Assembly (NCBI GenBank): GCA_003224075.1
Contig: QHYF01000321.1
Coordinates: 1 to 6,967, forward strand
Length of the DNA stretch: 6,967 bases
Direction of reading: 5' to 3'
Source of the DNA: Acidobacteriota bacterium
GTDB lineage: Bacteria > Acidobacteriota > Terriglobia > Acidiferrales > UBA7541
Shown here: positions 1 through 6,043 of the stretch, in pieces
Numbering within the stretch: position 1 is the first letter of the stretch
How the letters are laid out: every line of letters begins with the position of its first letter
Notes under the pieces: model-generated
The model's database searches: none
What the model was told of the DNA's origin: nothing
The model's input: the letters and a program-made list of their open reading frames with translations, nothing else
Position numbers and translations under genes: made by a program

Positions 1-1302
1 GAGACTGTTGATGGCCGCGGTGCGCGCTTCGATCGGTTTGCCGGCGGCAGACCATTGCAACAGCAGCGGCACAGCTTTGTCGTCGCCAAACGAGCCGAAA
101 GCGCGAAGCGCGGCGTTGCGCAGGAACCCGTCCGGGGAATCCGCGGCAACGGCAGCGTCGAGCGTGGCGAAAGCATTGGGCGCCTTCAGGCTGCCGAGCG
201 CCTGCAACGCCGCGGCGCGCGCGCGGTAGGACCTGTCCTCTTTGGCGATGGAATTGAGCCTCGCTACAATGGCCGCGTCATCCTTGAAATTGCCGAGAGC
301 TTTGACGATGCCATTTCGGACGCCCGCTTCCATCTCGGTGTCAAGCGCCTCAAGAAGCCGTTTTGATGCGGCGGCTCCGCCGATCTGGCCAAGAGTGCTG
401 GCGGCGGTCACCCGAACGCCCCAGGCTTTGTCGTTGCGGAGCGTGTCACCCAGGGCGGCGACGATTTCGTCATCTCCCTTGATCTTGCCGAGAGCGACGG
501 CCGCATCGGCGCGATCCGCAACCTCGCGGGCATTCTTCAACTGATAGAGCCACTCTTTCTTTTCCAAGAGAACCATCAGGGGAGCGGACTGCGCAGGCAA
601 TGAGAAAGTCTGCTTGTCTTTCGAAACGGCGACGTTGTAGAGCTTCGGTCCCGACGCCGTGCTGATTTCGACTTCCACGGGCACGCGGAAGATTCCCACG
701 CGCCCTTCGACATTTTGTGTCTGTTTAACGGTCAGCGCGACCTGATGCTTTTCGTTGTCGTAGGTGTAGCTCAGGTCAAACTTGGGCGCACCAGCGCCGT
801 AAATCCATTGTCCGAGGAATTGGTCGATGTTGACGTGCGTGGCTTCTTCGATGGCTTTTGCGAAATCGGCGGTGACAACGTTCTTGCCGCGATTCACTTC
901 GAGATAGCGCTTGAGGCCGCGGTAAAAGGTATCCTCGCCGATCTGGTGGCGAAGCATATAGAGGATCCAGCCGCTTTTGTCATAGACGTTGCCGTCGAAT
1001 TCGCTGGAATCGTCGAAGTCGTGGCGCACGACGGGCTTGCTCCAAAGATTCGTGCTATCGAACCAGCCGCGCGCACGTTCCCAGCGCTCGTAATCAGCCT
1101 GACCCCTTCCGTAGTGAGCTTCGCTCCAGACGGTCTCCATGAAGGTGGCGAAGCCCTCGTTGAGCCAGATGTCGCCCCAGTCCTTGCAGGTGACCAGGTC
1201 GCCGAACCATTGGTGCCCGAGCTCGTGCGAGATCAAGGCGTCTTGGCCGGCGGGATATTCGGGAGCCAGCTTGGGATGAACGAGCGAAGTGCCGCTTCCA
1301 CC
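1..1302 (-). CDS. Catalytic and HEAT-repeat fragment of the M1 peptidase, no start of its own, runs off the window
   Basis: From about base 1290 the frame reads SLVHPKLAPEYPAGQDALIS, then HELGHQWFGDLVTCKDWGDI and WLNEGFATFMETV. This gives a complete HEXXH-X18-E zinc site. Next come NVYDKSGWILYMLRHQIGED and VNRGKNVVTADFAKAIEEA, typical of the C-terminal part of the M1 catalytic domain, then a beta-sandwich-like part (FDLSYTYDNEKHQVALTVKQ). From about base 540 there are repeated helix pairs such as AAVALGKI, TAASTLGQIGG, IVKALGNF, AALQALGSL and AALRAFGSF, which look like HEAT repeats. There is no stop before base 1. No convincing start codon or RBS lies at its 5' end, so it should depend on the upstream frames. 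I saw no further frame breaks across its 1.3 kb. Confidence 0.85.
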
Positions 1303-1823
1303 ATGACTTGCGCGTATTTTTCCCAGGGATAATCGACGCCCAGCTTCTTGCTGAAGAGATCCATCATCGCGGGCGTGCGGCTATAGTTGATGGCGAGGCG
1401 GTCTCCTCGGCCCTTCGGCGCATAGTAGGTGACGGGGATGCCGCGCCAGGTGTCCTTCAGTTCGTCGAATTCGCCGGCCACAACGGTGATGAGATACGTG
1501 GAACTGGGGACGGATTCCTTCCAATACCAGGTCTTCAGCCCTTTGCCGGCGTCGGTGACGCTAATGAGCTTGCCGTTCGAAACGGTGATCCAGGAGGCCG
1601 GAACGGTGAGGATCGTTTCAGTGGTGAGGCGATCGTTCGGATAGTCGTAGGTGGGCAGGTAGTAGCGCGTGTCTTCGGATTCGCCCTGCGTCCAAATCTG
1701 TTTCGGGCGGTCCGGATAGTCTTTGTCCGGCAGGATGAAATACATTCCTTTGCTGGGTTTCCCTTCGTAACGGATGGCGGCGTCGAATTTGTCACCGGCT
1801 GAGTTTGTCTGCGGAGGTTTCAA
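1233..1823 (-). CDS. Middle fragment of the M1 peptidase, in a shifted frame
   Basis: Homologous sequence in this frame begins at AGDKFDAAIRYEGKPSKG (about base 1802) and ends near QVMV (about 1302). It carries family-typical stretches such as KGMYFILPDKDYP, QGESEDTRYYLPTYDYPNDR, STYLITVVAGEFDE and KLGVDYPWEKYAQVMV. The nominal TTG start at 1823 lies in overlap with the N-terminal fragment and has no homology support, so independent initiation is unlikely. After QVMV the translation becomes noise (EAALRSFIPSW...) up to the stop at 1233, because the true continuation moves to the frame of the third fragment. Confidence 0.65.
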   Translation of the reverse strand: MKPPQTNSAGDKFDAAIRYEGKPSKGMYFILPDKDYPDRPKQIWTQGESEDTRYYLPTYDYPNDRLTTETILTVPASWITVSNGKLISVTDAGKGLKTWYWKESVPSSTYLITVVAGEFDELKDTWRGIPVTYYAPKGRGDRLAINYSRTPAMMDLFSKKLGVDYPWEKYAQVMVEAALRSFIPSWLPNIPPAKTP

Positions 1824-2130
1824 ATTTCGCAGGGGTTTTGTTCAACGTAACGCTTTGGATGGTCAGGCCGGCGGAGTCGAAAGCGATTTTTGTGGCGCCG
1901 TCGCGAAGAATGGAAAGCGAGTGGGTGACGTCGCCGAGAACCTTTTTGTGTTCGAGGTCAAAACGCAGCGTGATTTTCGAATGCTGCAAATCATAGTCGC
2001 GGCTGCGCGCGTAGGGCTCATCGGCGCGGGTTTGCAAGACGGCGACGAAAATTGCCGGGAGCACTGCGAAGGCAAAAAACGCGGCCCGCCTTCTCCGGCG
2101 ATTGCTGTTGCGAAGAGGTTCCCCGATCAT
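1792..2130 (-). CDS. N-terminal fragment of the M1 peptidase (signal peptide and start of beta domain)
   Basis: This 112-codon frame starts at ATG 2130 and runs to TGA at 1794-1792. It holds the signal peptide and the first strands of the M1 N-terminal domain, including LRFDLEHKKVLGDVTHSLS and the stretch FETSADKLS. In relatives as I recall them, about eight residues separate this DKLS-like point from the next conserved element, (A/K)GDKF. Here GDKF follows at once but in another frame. The last residue before the stop is therefore a frameshift product, not a natural C-terminus. Translated alone, it would give only a secreted, non-catalytic piece. Confidence 0.7.
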   Translation of the reverse strand: MIGEPLRNSNRRRRRAAFFAFAVLPAIFVAVLQTRADEPYARSRDYDLQHSKITLRFDLEHKKVLGDVTHSLSILRDGATKIAFDSAGLTIQSVTLNKTPAKFETSADKLSR

Positions 2131-2534
2131 TCGGTTGCGCTCCTGTTTACGGTATGTCCTGCGCGCTCGAGAGCAGCGACGGCGGCCAACAGAGCTTCGG
2201 AAGCGACGAGCAGGTAATCGGTATCGAAGGTGGAAACTGCGAATAAACTGATCTCTGCTGCGGCCAGCGGTGCGGCGAGCGCGGAAAGCACGCCAATCTC
2301 CGACAAAACAAAGGGCCCGTGAACTTTGAAGACACGCCAGCCCGATTGGGACTGTACGCCGACGGGAACGCGCGAGAGTTCGCAGACGACGGAAAGTTCG
2401 TCACAGGTGCGCGTGACAGAGAAAAACGCTCCTTGCGTCGCCCAGCCGGGAATGGGAGCATCGGCGGCAAGCCGCGAGACGGCGAAGCGATCCGGCAGAA
2501 GGGTGAGTTCGAGTTGGCGGGTCGAAGCGGCCAT
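2127..2534 (-). CDS. Small ACT-domain protein (tandem ACT-like fold)
   Basis: A 135-residue soluble protein with no signal peptide. The N-terminal half has LLPDRFAVSRLAADAPIPGW, then FFSVTRTCDELSVVC. The C-terminal half has VHGPFVLSEIGVLSALAAPL and a stretch ending ISLFAVSTFDTDYLLV. These match the stand-alone ACT-domain family related to CASTOR-like amino-acid sensors, in which two ACT modules pair and may bind an amino acid. The ligand cannot be named from sequence. It starts at ATG 2534, 6 nt after the SDR stop, and its TGA overlaps the peptidase ATG (ATGA), so translational coupling is likely. It looks complete, unlike both neighbours. Family call is fairly firm; the cellular role is unknown. 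Confidence 0.8.
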   Translation of the reverse strand: MAASTRQLELTLLPDRFAVSRLAADAPIPGWATQGAFFSVTRTCDELSVVCELSRVPVGVQSQSGWRVFKVHGPFVLSEIGVLSALAAPLAAAEISLFAVSTFDTDYLLVASEALLAAVAALERAGHTVNRSATE

Positions 2535-2540
2535 TGAGGG

Positions 2541-3161
2541 CTAGAGGAGACTCCTGACCAGGCCGCCGTCAACGGCGACGGAAGTGCCGTTGACGAAACT
2601 AGCGCGCTCGGAAGCGAGGAAAGCGACGGCGGCGGCATATTCGTTGGCAAGGGTCCGAGCAAGGCCGGTTACGGCCGCGCGAACCGAATTCGAGAGCAGC
2701 AGGCCGTCCACGGGCTGCTTGACCGCAGACGACGTGATGGTAATCAGACGTCCCCACTTGTTCTTTTGCATGCGCGGCAGAGTTTCCCGGGCGAAAAAGA
2801 CGGTGCTCATCAGGAACTGGTCAACGGCGGCCCGCCACTCTTCGGGTTTCGTTTCTCTAAAGGATTTAGACGGTGGGCCGCCCGAATTGGTAACGCAAAC
2901 GTCGATGCGTCCGAGGCGGGTTTCTACGGCCACAACAAAGGCGGCAACTTCTGCAGAATCAGTCACATCGAGGGCCTGATGGAAGACTTCGCGGCCTGTA
3001 GTTTTTTGGATGTGCGCGGCGGTCTCTGCCAGCGTGCTGGGCGTGCGCGCGCAGATGGCGACATGCGCGCCTTCGCGGGCCAGTTCTTCAGCGACAGCCC
3101 GGCCGAGCCCTTTGCTGGCCGCCGCAACGATCGCCACGCGGCCGGTAAGCTCCAGATCCAT
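2541..3161 (-). pseudogene. SDR family oxidoreductase with an internal in-frame deletion
   Basis: The product is a Rossmann-fold short-chain dehydrogenase/reductase, an NAD(P)-dependent enzyme. Visible elements are the nucleotide motif AASKGLG (residues 14-20), ALDVTD (63-68), NSGGPP (92-97), ITSS (142-145), SNSVR (157-161) and the C-terminal NGTSVAVDGG (191-200). At 206 residues it is short against the usual 250-265. LANEY (171-175), which should be followed by GxxVNxVxPG and the substrate loop, instead joins AAAVAFLASE directly, so roughly 55-60 residues are missing with the frame kept. The start is ATG 3161, since MDLELTGRVAIV begins as in relatives. A longer frame to 3296 adds 45 residues without homology. 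The active-site Tyr and Lys positions read Ser and Arg, as I recall for one SDR subfamily. Substrate is unknown. It is first in the operon with the ACT and M1 genes. The polypeptide could be made, but probably does not fold normally. Confidence 0.8.
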
Positions 3162-3185
3162 TTCCGCACCCCACCCAAAACTTAA

Positions 3186-3215
3186 ATCGTCTCGCGAAAC
3201 GGGGGTAAGCGTCAA
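3186..3215 (-). promoter_or_regulatory. Possible promoter of the SDR-ACT-peptidase operon
   Basis: Read on the minus strand, TTGACG (3215-3210) resembles a -35 box. GACGAT (3191-3186) after an 18-nt spacer is a poor -10 match. It lies 25 nt upstream of the SDR start. The position is reasonable but the -10 is weak, so this is a tentative call. Confidence 0.25.
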
Positions 3216-3251
3216 CGTCGTGTTTAGGTGGTTTGCGAAAAAGGATTTTAT

Positions 3252-3280
3252 TTGCCTGGCGCAAGGCACGGCACTAAGAT
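3252..3280 (+). promoter_or_regulatory. Possible promoter of the TPR gene
   Basis: TTGCCT (3252-3257) and TAAGAT (3275-3280) are separated by 17 nt, with four of six consensus matches in each box. They lie about 30 nt upstream of the TPR gene start and point away from the SDR operon. The placement fits a divergent intergenic region. Confidence 0.35.
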
Positions 3281-3300
3281 GCAGGCAATTCCCCAAGGAT

Positions 3301-3306
3301 GGAGGT
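3301..3306 (+). promoter_or_regulatory. Ribosome binding site fixing the TPR gene start
   Basis: GGAGGT, a full anti-Shine-Dalgarno match, lies 4 nt before ATG 3311. It overlaps the upstream in-frame ATG at 3299, which argues against that start. Confidence 0.75.
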
Positions 3307-3310
3307 GCTT

Positions 3311-4477
3311 ATGCGGTGGACCAGGTGGTTGATGGGGGGCTTCTTACTGCTGGGCTATTCGGCAAATCCCGGGCCGGCGCAGCAAATCGGCAAATACATT
3401 CCCATTCAGGCGGGCTCGGAAGTGGATCACGCGGTGACGGAGATTAATGCGACGGCCGATCCGGCGCAGAAGCTGGCCTTGATCGACAAATTCGCAGAGG
3501 GGCCGGGCAAAGAGGGTGACTACTCCATCCTTGCGGATGGCCTTTATGTGGATTACTACCTCGCACAGAAGAATTACGGCAAGGCCTTCGAGTACGGCGA
3601 CAAACTCTTTGCGCTGGATCCGGATAGCTTTTCAAATGCGATGAACATGATCCGCGCCGCTTCGGACAAGGGTGATGCGGACCGGCTGATTTCGTATGGT
3701 GAGAAGACGCAAGGAATTCTGCAGCGATACAAAGATTCACCTGCGCCCGCCGGGACGTCGGCGGAGACTTGGGCAGATCAGAAGGCGCGGACGCTGGAGA
3801 GCAACAAGGACAGCATCGTTTACATTCAACAGGCGATCTTCAGCGGCGCATACCAGGCTAAGGATGCACCCAAGCGCGCAGCCCTGTTGACCAAATTCGC
3901 GCAAATCTTTCCGGATTCGCCATACGCGAATCAGGCGCTCGGCGTGGCAGCGACGGCTTATCAGCAGGCACAGAATGCGCCGAAGATGCTGGAAGTGGCC
4001 AATGGGCTTCTGGCCAAGGATCCCAGCAATCTTGGCATGTTGCTGCTGCTCTCTGATTATTACGGCGAAAAAGGCGAGCAACTCGATAAAGCAGAGGCGT
4101 ATGCCAAGAAGGCCATCTCGGTTCTGGAAAAGGCGCAGAAGCCGGAAGGCATGACCGACGAACAGTGGGCTCAACAGAAGGGGCTGCAGAAGGGACTGGC
4201 GCTTAGTTCTCTCGGCCAGGTGAACATCGAAAAGAAAGACAACGCACAGGCCGCGGAGAATCTGAAAGCAGCGGCACCGCTTCTGAAAGCCGATGACGGG
4301 AGTTATGCGCGGAATCAATATCGTCTTGGATTCGCGCTCCTGAACTTAAAGAAAAATGCCGAGGCCAAGGACGCATTCGCGCAGGCGGCTTCGGTGAACA
4401 GTCCGTATAAGACACTGGCGCAGGAGAAGTTGAAGGGCCTGGCCGGAGCCGCGCCGGCGCGGCGCAAACCGTCGTAA
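3311..4477 (+). CDS. Exported TPR-type repeat protein, function unknown
   Basis: A 388-residue protein. The start is ATG 3311, because GGAGGT (3301-3306) sits 4 nt before it; the upstream ATG at 3299 has no comparable site. Residues 1-23 form a short signal peptide with RWTR, then a hydrophobic core LMGGFLLLG, and likely cleavage after GPA before QQ. The mature part is helical and rich in Ala, Lys and Gln, with TPR-like pairs, for example LAQKNYGKAFEYGDKLFALD, then ANQALGVAATAYQQAQNAPK, then KAEAYAKKAISVLEK, and near the C-terminus YRLGFALLNLKKNAEAKDAF. TPR proteins are protein-binding scaffolds, so a periplasmic role in complex assembly is possible, but no partner can be named. It is divergent from the SDR operon and sits 88 nt before msrA on the same strand. 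The frame is intact. Confidence 0.8.
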   Translation: MRWTRWLMGGFLLLGYSANPGPAQQIGKYIPIQAGSEVDHAVTEINATADPAQKLALIDKFAEGPGKEGDYSILADGLYVDYYLAQKNYGKAFEYGDKLFALDPDSFSNAMNMIRAASDKGDADRLISYGEKTQGILQRYKDSPAPAGTSAETWADQKARTLESNKDSIVYIQQAIFSGAYQAKDAPKRAALLTKFAQIFPDSPYANQALGVAATAYQQAQNAPKMLEVANGLLAKDPSNLGMLLLLSDYYGEKGEQLDKAEAYAKKAISVLEKAQKPEGMTDEQWAQQKGLQKGLALSSLGQVNIEKKDNAQAAENLKAAAPLLKADDGSYARNQYRLGFALLNLKKNAEAKDAFAQAASVNSPYKTLAQEKLKGLAGAAPARRKPS

Positions 4478-4553
4478 ATCCCGCGCGGAATCGGGGAAAG
4501 CGGTTCGCGCATCTAAGTTCAGTGCGCAGAGTATGACGAAGAGCCTGGTCTAC

Positions 4554-4560
4554 GGAGAGA
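4554..4560 (+). promoter_or_regulatory. Ribosome binding site fixing the msrA start
   Basis: GGAGAGA lies 5 nt before ATG 4566 and decides between it and the upstream in-frame ATG at 4533. Confidence 0.7.
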
Positions 4561-4565
4561 TATCC

Positions 4566-5039
4566 ATGACGGAGACTGCGACTTTTGGAGCGGGGTGCTT
4601 CTGGGGCGTGGAAGCGGCGTTTCAGCGCGTGCCCGGTGTAATTGATACCGCCGTGGGCTACAGCGGCGGGCAGATGCCGAATCCAACTTACAAAGACGTA
4701 TGCACGGACGAAACCGGGCACGCGGAAGTGGTACAGGTCACTTTTGATCCGGCAAAAGTGGGCTACGAACAGTTGCTGGATGTGTTTTGGCAGGTGCATG
4801 ACCCGACGCAAGTGAATCGCCAGGGACCGGACTTCGGCACGCAGTACCGCACGGCGATTTTCTTTCATTCGCCGGAACAAGAAGCAATTGCGAAGAAATC
4901 GCGGGCGGCGCTCGAAGCCAGCGGCAAGTTCAAGCGGCCTATCGCGACGGAGATCGCGCCTGCAAGCACGTTTTATCGCGCCGAAGAGTATCACCAGAAA
5001 TATCTGCAGAAGCGCGGCGCAGCCTCCTGCCACTTCTGA
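4566..5039 (+). CDS. msrA: Peptide methionine sulfoxide reductase MsrA
   Basis: MsrA reduces the S epimer of methionine sulfoxide in proteins and free methionine, using thioredoxin, and repairs oxidised proteins. The 157-residue product has the active-site GCFWG with catalytic Cys11, followed by VGYSGG, the core ETGHAEVVQVTFDP, then FGTQYRTAIFF and FYRAEEYHQKYLQK near the end. A cysteine in the terminal SCHF (Cys155) may be the resolving residue. The start is ATG 4566, with GGAGAGA at 4554-4560. An in-frame ATG at 4533 adds 11 residues with no RBS and no homology. There is no signal peptide, so it should be cytoplasmic. The gene is complete and of normal family length. It is 88 nt downstream of the TPR gene and could be read through from it. 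No MsrB partner is present. Confidence 0.95.
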   Translation: MTETATFGAGCFWGVEAAFQRVPGVIDTAVGYSGGQMPNPTYKDVCTDETGHAEVVQVTFDPAKVGYEQLLDVFWQVHDPTQVNRQGPDFGTQYRTAIFFHSPEQEAIAKKSRAALEASGKFKRPIATEIAPASTFYRAEEYHQKYLQKRGAASCHF

Positions 5040-5064
5040 ACAATGATCGCGAATTGAATGCAGG

Positions 5065-5089
5065 AAAAGCCGGGCCGCTCGGCCATTTT
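5065..5089 (+). terminator. Possible rho-independent terminator after msrA
   Basis: Twenty-five nt after the msrA stop there is AAAA-GCCG, a loop, CGGC and then CATTTT. The A and T tracts flank a short GC stem, so it could end transcription in either direction. The stem is only 4 bp and the T run is short. Confidence 0.4.
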
Positions 5090-5123
5090 CATCCCGAAAT
5101 TTGGTCCGTTGGCCCTCAGGAAG

Positions 5124-5135
5124 TGGCGGAGAGGG
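5124..5135 (+). repeat. 12-bp direct copy of the tRNA-Ser 3' end (possible att-like site)
   Basis: TGGCGGAGAGGG here is identical to 5954-5965, the CCA end and 3' acceptor strand of the tRNA-Ser gene as seen on the plus strand. The two copies flank the brnTA pair, 830 bp apart. Direct copies of a tRNA 3' end on the far side of inserted DNA are typical of site-specific integration, but 12 bp is short and no integrase gene is present. Confidence 0.4.
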
Positions 5136-5226
5136 AAGCCTCTTGAGTGATCTTGTCCCGAGGCACCCTTGCTCCAAGTGTGCGCTGCAGCGCGATCCTC
5201 CTGTCGGCTTGATTGGCAGTCATCGA

Positions 5227-5541
5227 TTACTTGGCCTTGCCAACCCGTCGGTGGCGTTTCTTACGGCTCGCAAGCCCCTTTCCTTCAGTGAAATGAGTCA
5301 TGGCGTGCCGTAGAAGCCAATTCGCTTTGGTCTGATAACCGGGACCGTCCGCTTTGAGCCATGCGATGACGTCGGAATCCAGGCGCATAGTTACGGGCTT
5401 CTTCTTTGGCCGATAGAACTTGCCGATTTCGGCCCCGCGCCAATCGAGAACCGGGGGAGCGTCGGAAGAATCAATGTCTTCGTCTCTTTTTGCGGCGATT
5501 GCGCGGATGTCTCGCTTCTGCTCTTTTGTGAGCTTCCTCAT
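5227..5541 (-). CDS. brnA: BrnA-type antitoxin of a type II toxin-antitoxin system
   Basis: A 104-residue protein. BrnA antitoxins bind and neutralise BrnT and repress their own operon through a C-terminal DNA-binding domain. The N-terminal part (MRKLTKEQKRDIRAIAAKRD) is charged. The middle part has DAPPVLDWRGAEIGKFYRP. The ribbon-helix-helix-like domain reads VTMRLDSDVIAWLKADG, then YQTKANWLLRHAM, matching the BrnA pattern. The C-terminal tail is very basic. The start is ATG 5541, where AGGAGGG (5551-5545) lies 3 nt away. A longer frame to 5613 runs through toxin coding sequence and has no support. The gene begins inside brnT, in another frame, so the toxin and antitoxin are on one message. 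The family call is firm. Confidence 0.88.
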   Translation of the reverse strand: MRKLTKEQKRDIRAIAAKRDEDIDSSDAPPVLDWRGAEIGKFYRPKKKPVTMRLDSDVIAWLKADGPGYQTKANWLLRHAMTHFTEGKGLASRKKRHRRVGKAK

Positions 5542-5809
5542 AGGCCCTCCTTTCGTGCGAATCGGCAGCGCGGGCCGAGACGATGCGAATGACCTCTTCG
5601 TCGTACCTTTCATAAAACGTGTGGACGACTAACAAAACCGAACCCGCTCCTATGGCTCCAACCGTTATGCAGCGTTCTTCATCCTCAAACGAGTAGTCCC
5701 GCTGTGTAATCGCGTATGGATCGTTGAAAACCAGAACGGCAGTTTCAAAGCGAACATCGTGCTTGCGAAGGTTTTGGCGGTTCTTCTGCTCATCCCATTC
5801 AAATCGCAT
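5471..5809 (-). CDS. brnT: BrnT-type ribonuclease toxin of a type II toxin-antitoxin system
   Basis: BrnT toxins have a RelE-like fold and cleave RNA to stop translation; BrnA holds them inactive. The 112-residue product begins MRFEWDEQKNRQNLRKHDVR with FETAVLVFNDP, the family's characteristic N-terminus. EDEERCITVGAIG, LLVVHTFYER and VIRIVSARAADSHERRAYEE follow, all standard BrnT blocks. The start is ATG 5809 by homology; an upstream TTG (5824) would add five residues. After the usual C-terminus (near YEE) there are about 20 extra residues rich in Arg, Lys and His, and this tail overlaps the first 71 nt of brnA. BrnT is upstream of BrnA as in the known operons. The toxin looks intact. Confidence 0.9.
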   Translation of the reverse strand: MRFEWDEQKNRQNLRKHDVRFETAVLVFNDPYAITQRDYSFEDEERCITVGAIGAGSVLLVVHTFYERYDEEVIRIVSARAADSHERRAYEEAHKRAEARHPRNRRKKRRRH

Positions 5810-5828
5810 AGCTGGTCGCGACAAAGAG

Positions 5829-5858
5829 AGTATATCGACGGAATTCGGATAATGTCAA
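5829..5858 (-). promoter_or_regulatory. Promoter of the brnTA operon
   Basis: On the minus strand a perfect -35 TTGACA (5858-5853), an 18-nt spacer and -10 TATACT (5834-5829) stand just upstream of brnT. Transcription would begin near 5822, giving a leader of roughly 13 nt. No strong ribosome binding site is visible in that leader, unlike before brnA, so antitoxin may be translated better than toxin. Confidence 0.7.
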
Positions 5859-5863
5859 TATAT

Positions 5864-5875
5864 CTGTACGTACAG
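5864..5875. promoter_or_regulatory. Candidate BrnA operator palindrome
   Basis: CTGTACGTACAG is a perfect 12-bp palindrome five bases upstream of the brnT -35 box. BrnA antitoxins autorepress their operon by binding inverted repeats at the promoter, so this is a natural candidate site. The assignment rests on position and symmetry only. Confidence 0.5.
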
Positions 5876-5953
5876 CAGAAGATCGTCACACGGCGTTCGG
5901 CAGGGCCCAGACACCATGAATGCAAATGAAAGCGGATCAGTGACTTACAGATA

Positions 5954-6043
<90 letters not shown>

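Larger units (their letters stand above)
1..2130 (-). pseudogene. M1 family zinc aminopeptidase with HEAT-repeat tail, broken by two internal deletions, 3' end outside window
   Basis: The product resembles exported gluzincin aminopeptidases of family M1, which remove N-terminal residues from peptides. ATG at 2130 opens a Sec-type signal peptide: an RRRRR n-region at residues 11-15, a hydrophobic stretch 16-32, and likely cleavage after TRA (34-36). An M1 N-terminal beta domain follows. The reading frame breaks near 1800 and again near 1300, then stays open to base 1. After the second break come HELGH (1227-1213), the third zinc ligand Glu 18 residues later in NEGF (1158-1156), and the likely catalytic Tyr in NVYDKSG (984-982). 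HEAT-like helical repeats begin near base 540. The GxMEN motif expected before HELGH is absent. ATG overlaps the stop of the upstream ACT gene. The family assignment is secure. Whether the damage is real or an assembly fault cannot be told here; if real, the enzyme is almost certainly dead. Confidence 0.85.
5040..5226. other. Intergenic region between msrA and brnA
   Basis: This 187-bp gap separates the convergent msrA and brnA genes. It holds a weak hairpin (5065-5089), the 12-bp copy of the tRNA-Ser end (5124-5135), a loose inverted repeat GCCTC/GAGGC around 5139-5163 and a perfect 12-bp palindrome GCGCTGCAGCGC (5182-5193). I see no coding potential with homology. Confidence 0.5.

Noticed and set aside
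715..1332. Plus-strand open frame of 205 codons
   Set aside because: It lies opposite the M1 catalytic region, where the minus strand carries HELGH and NEGF. The protein looks like reversed-codon noise.
3162..3296. N-terminal extension of the SDR to 3296
   Set aside because: The extra 45 residues have no SDR homology, and MDLELTGRVAIV at 3161 is the family-typical start.
4483..4510. Hairpin GCGCG/CGCGC after the TPR gene as a terminator
   Set aside because: The stem is bulged, the loop is 13 nt and no T run follows.
4203..5177. Long minus-strand open frame (324 codons) opposite the TPR gene end and msrA
   Set aside because: It is antisense to a clear MsrA, has Arg/Pro/Leu-rich low-quality composition and no recognisable motif. 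It is a GC-driven shadow.
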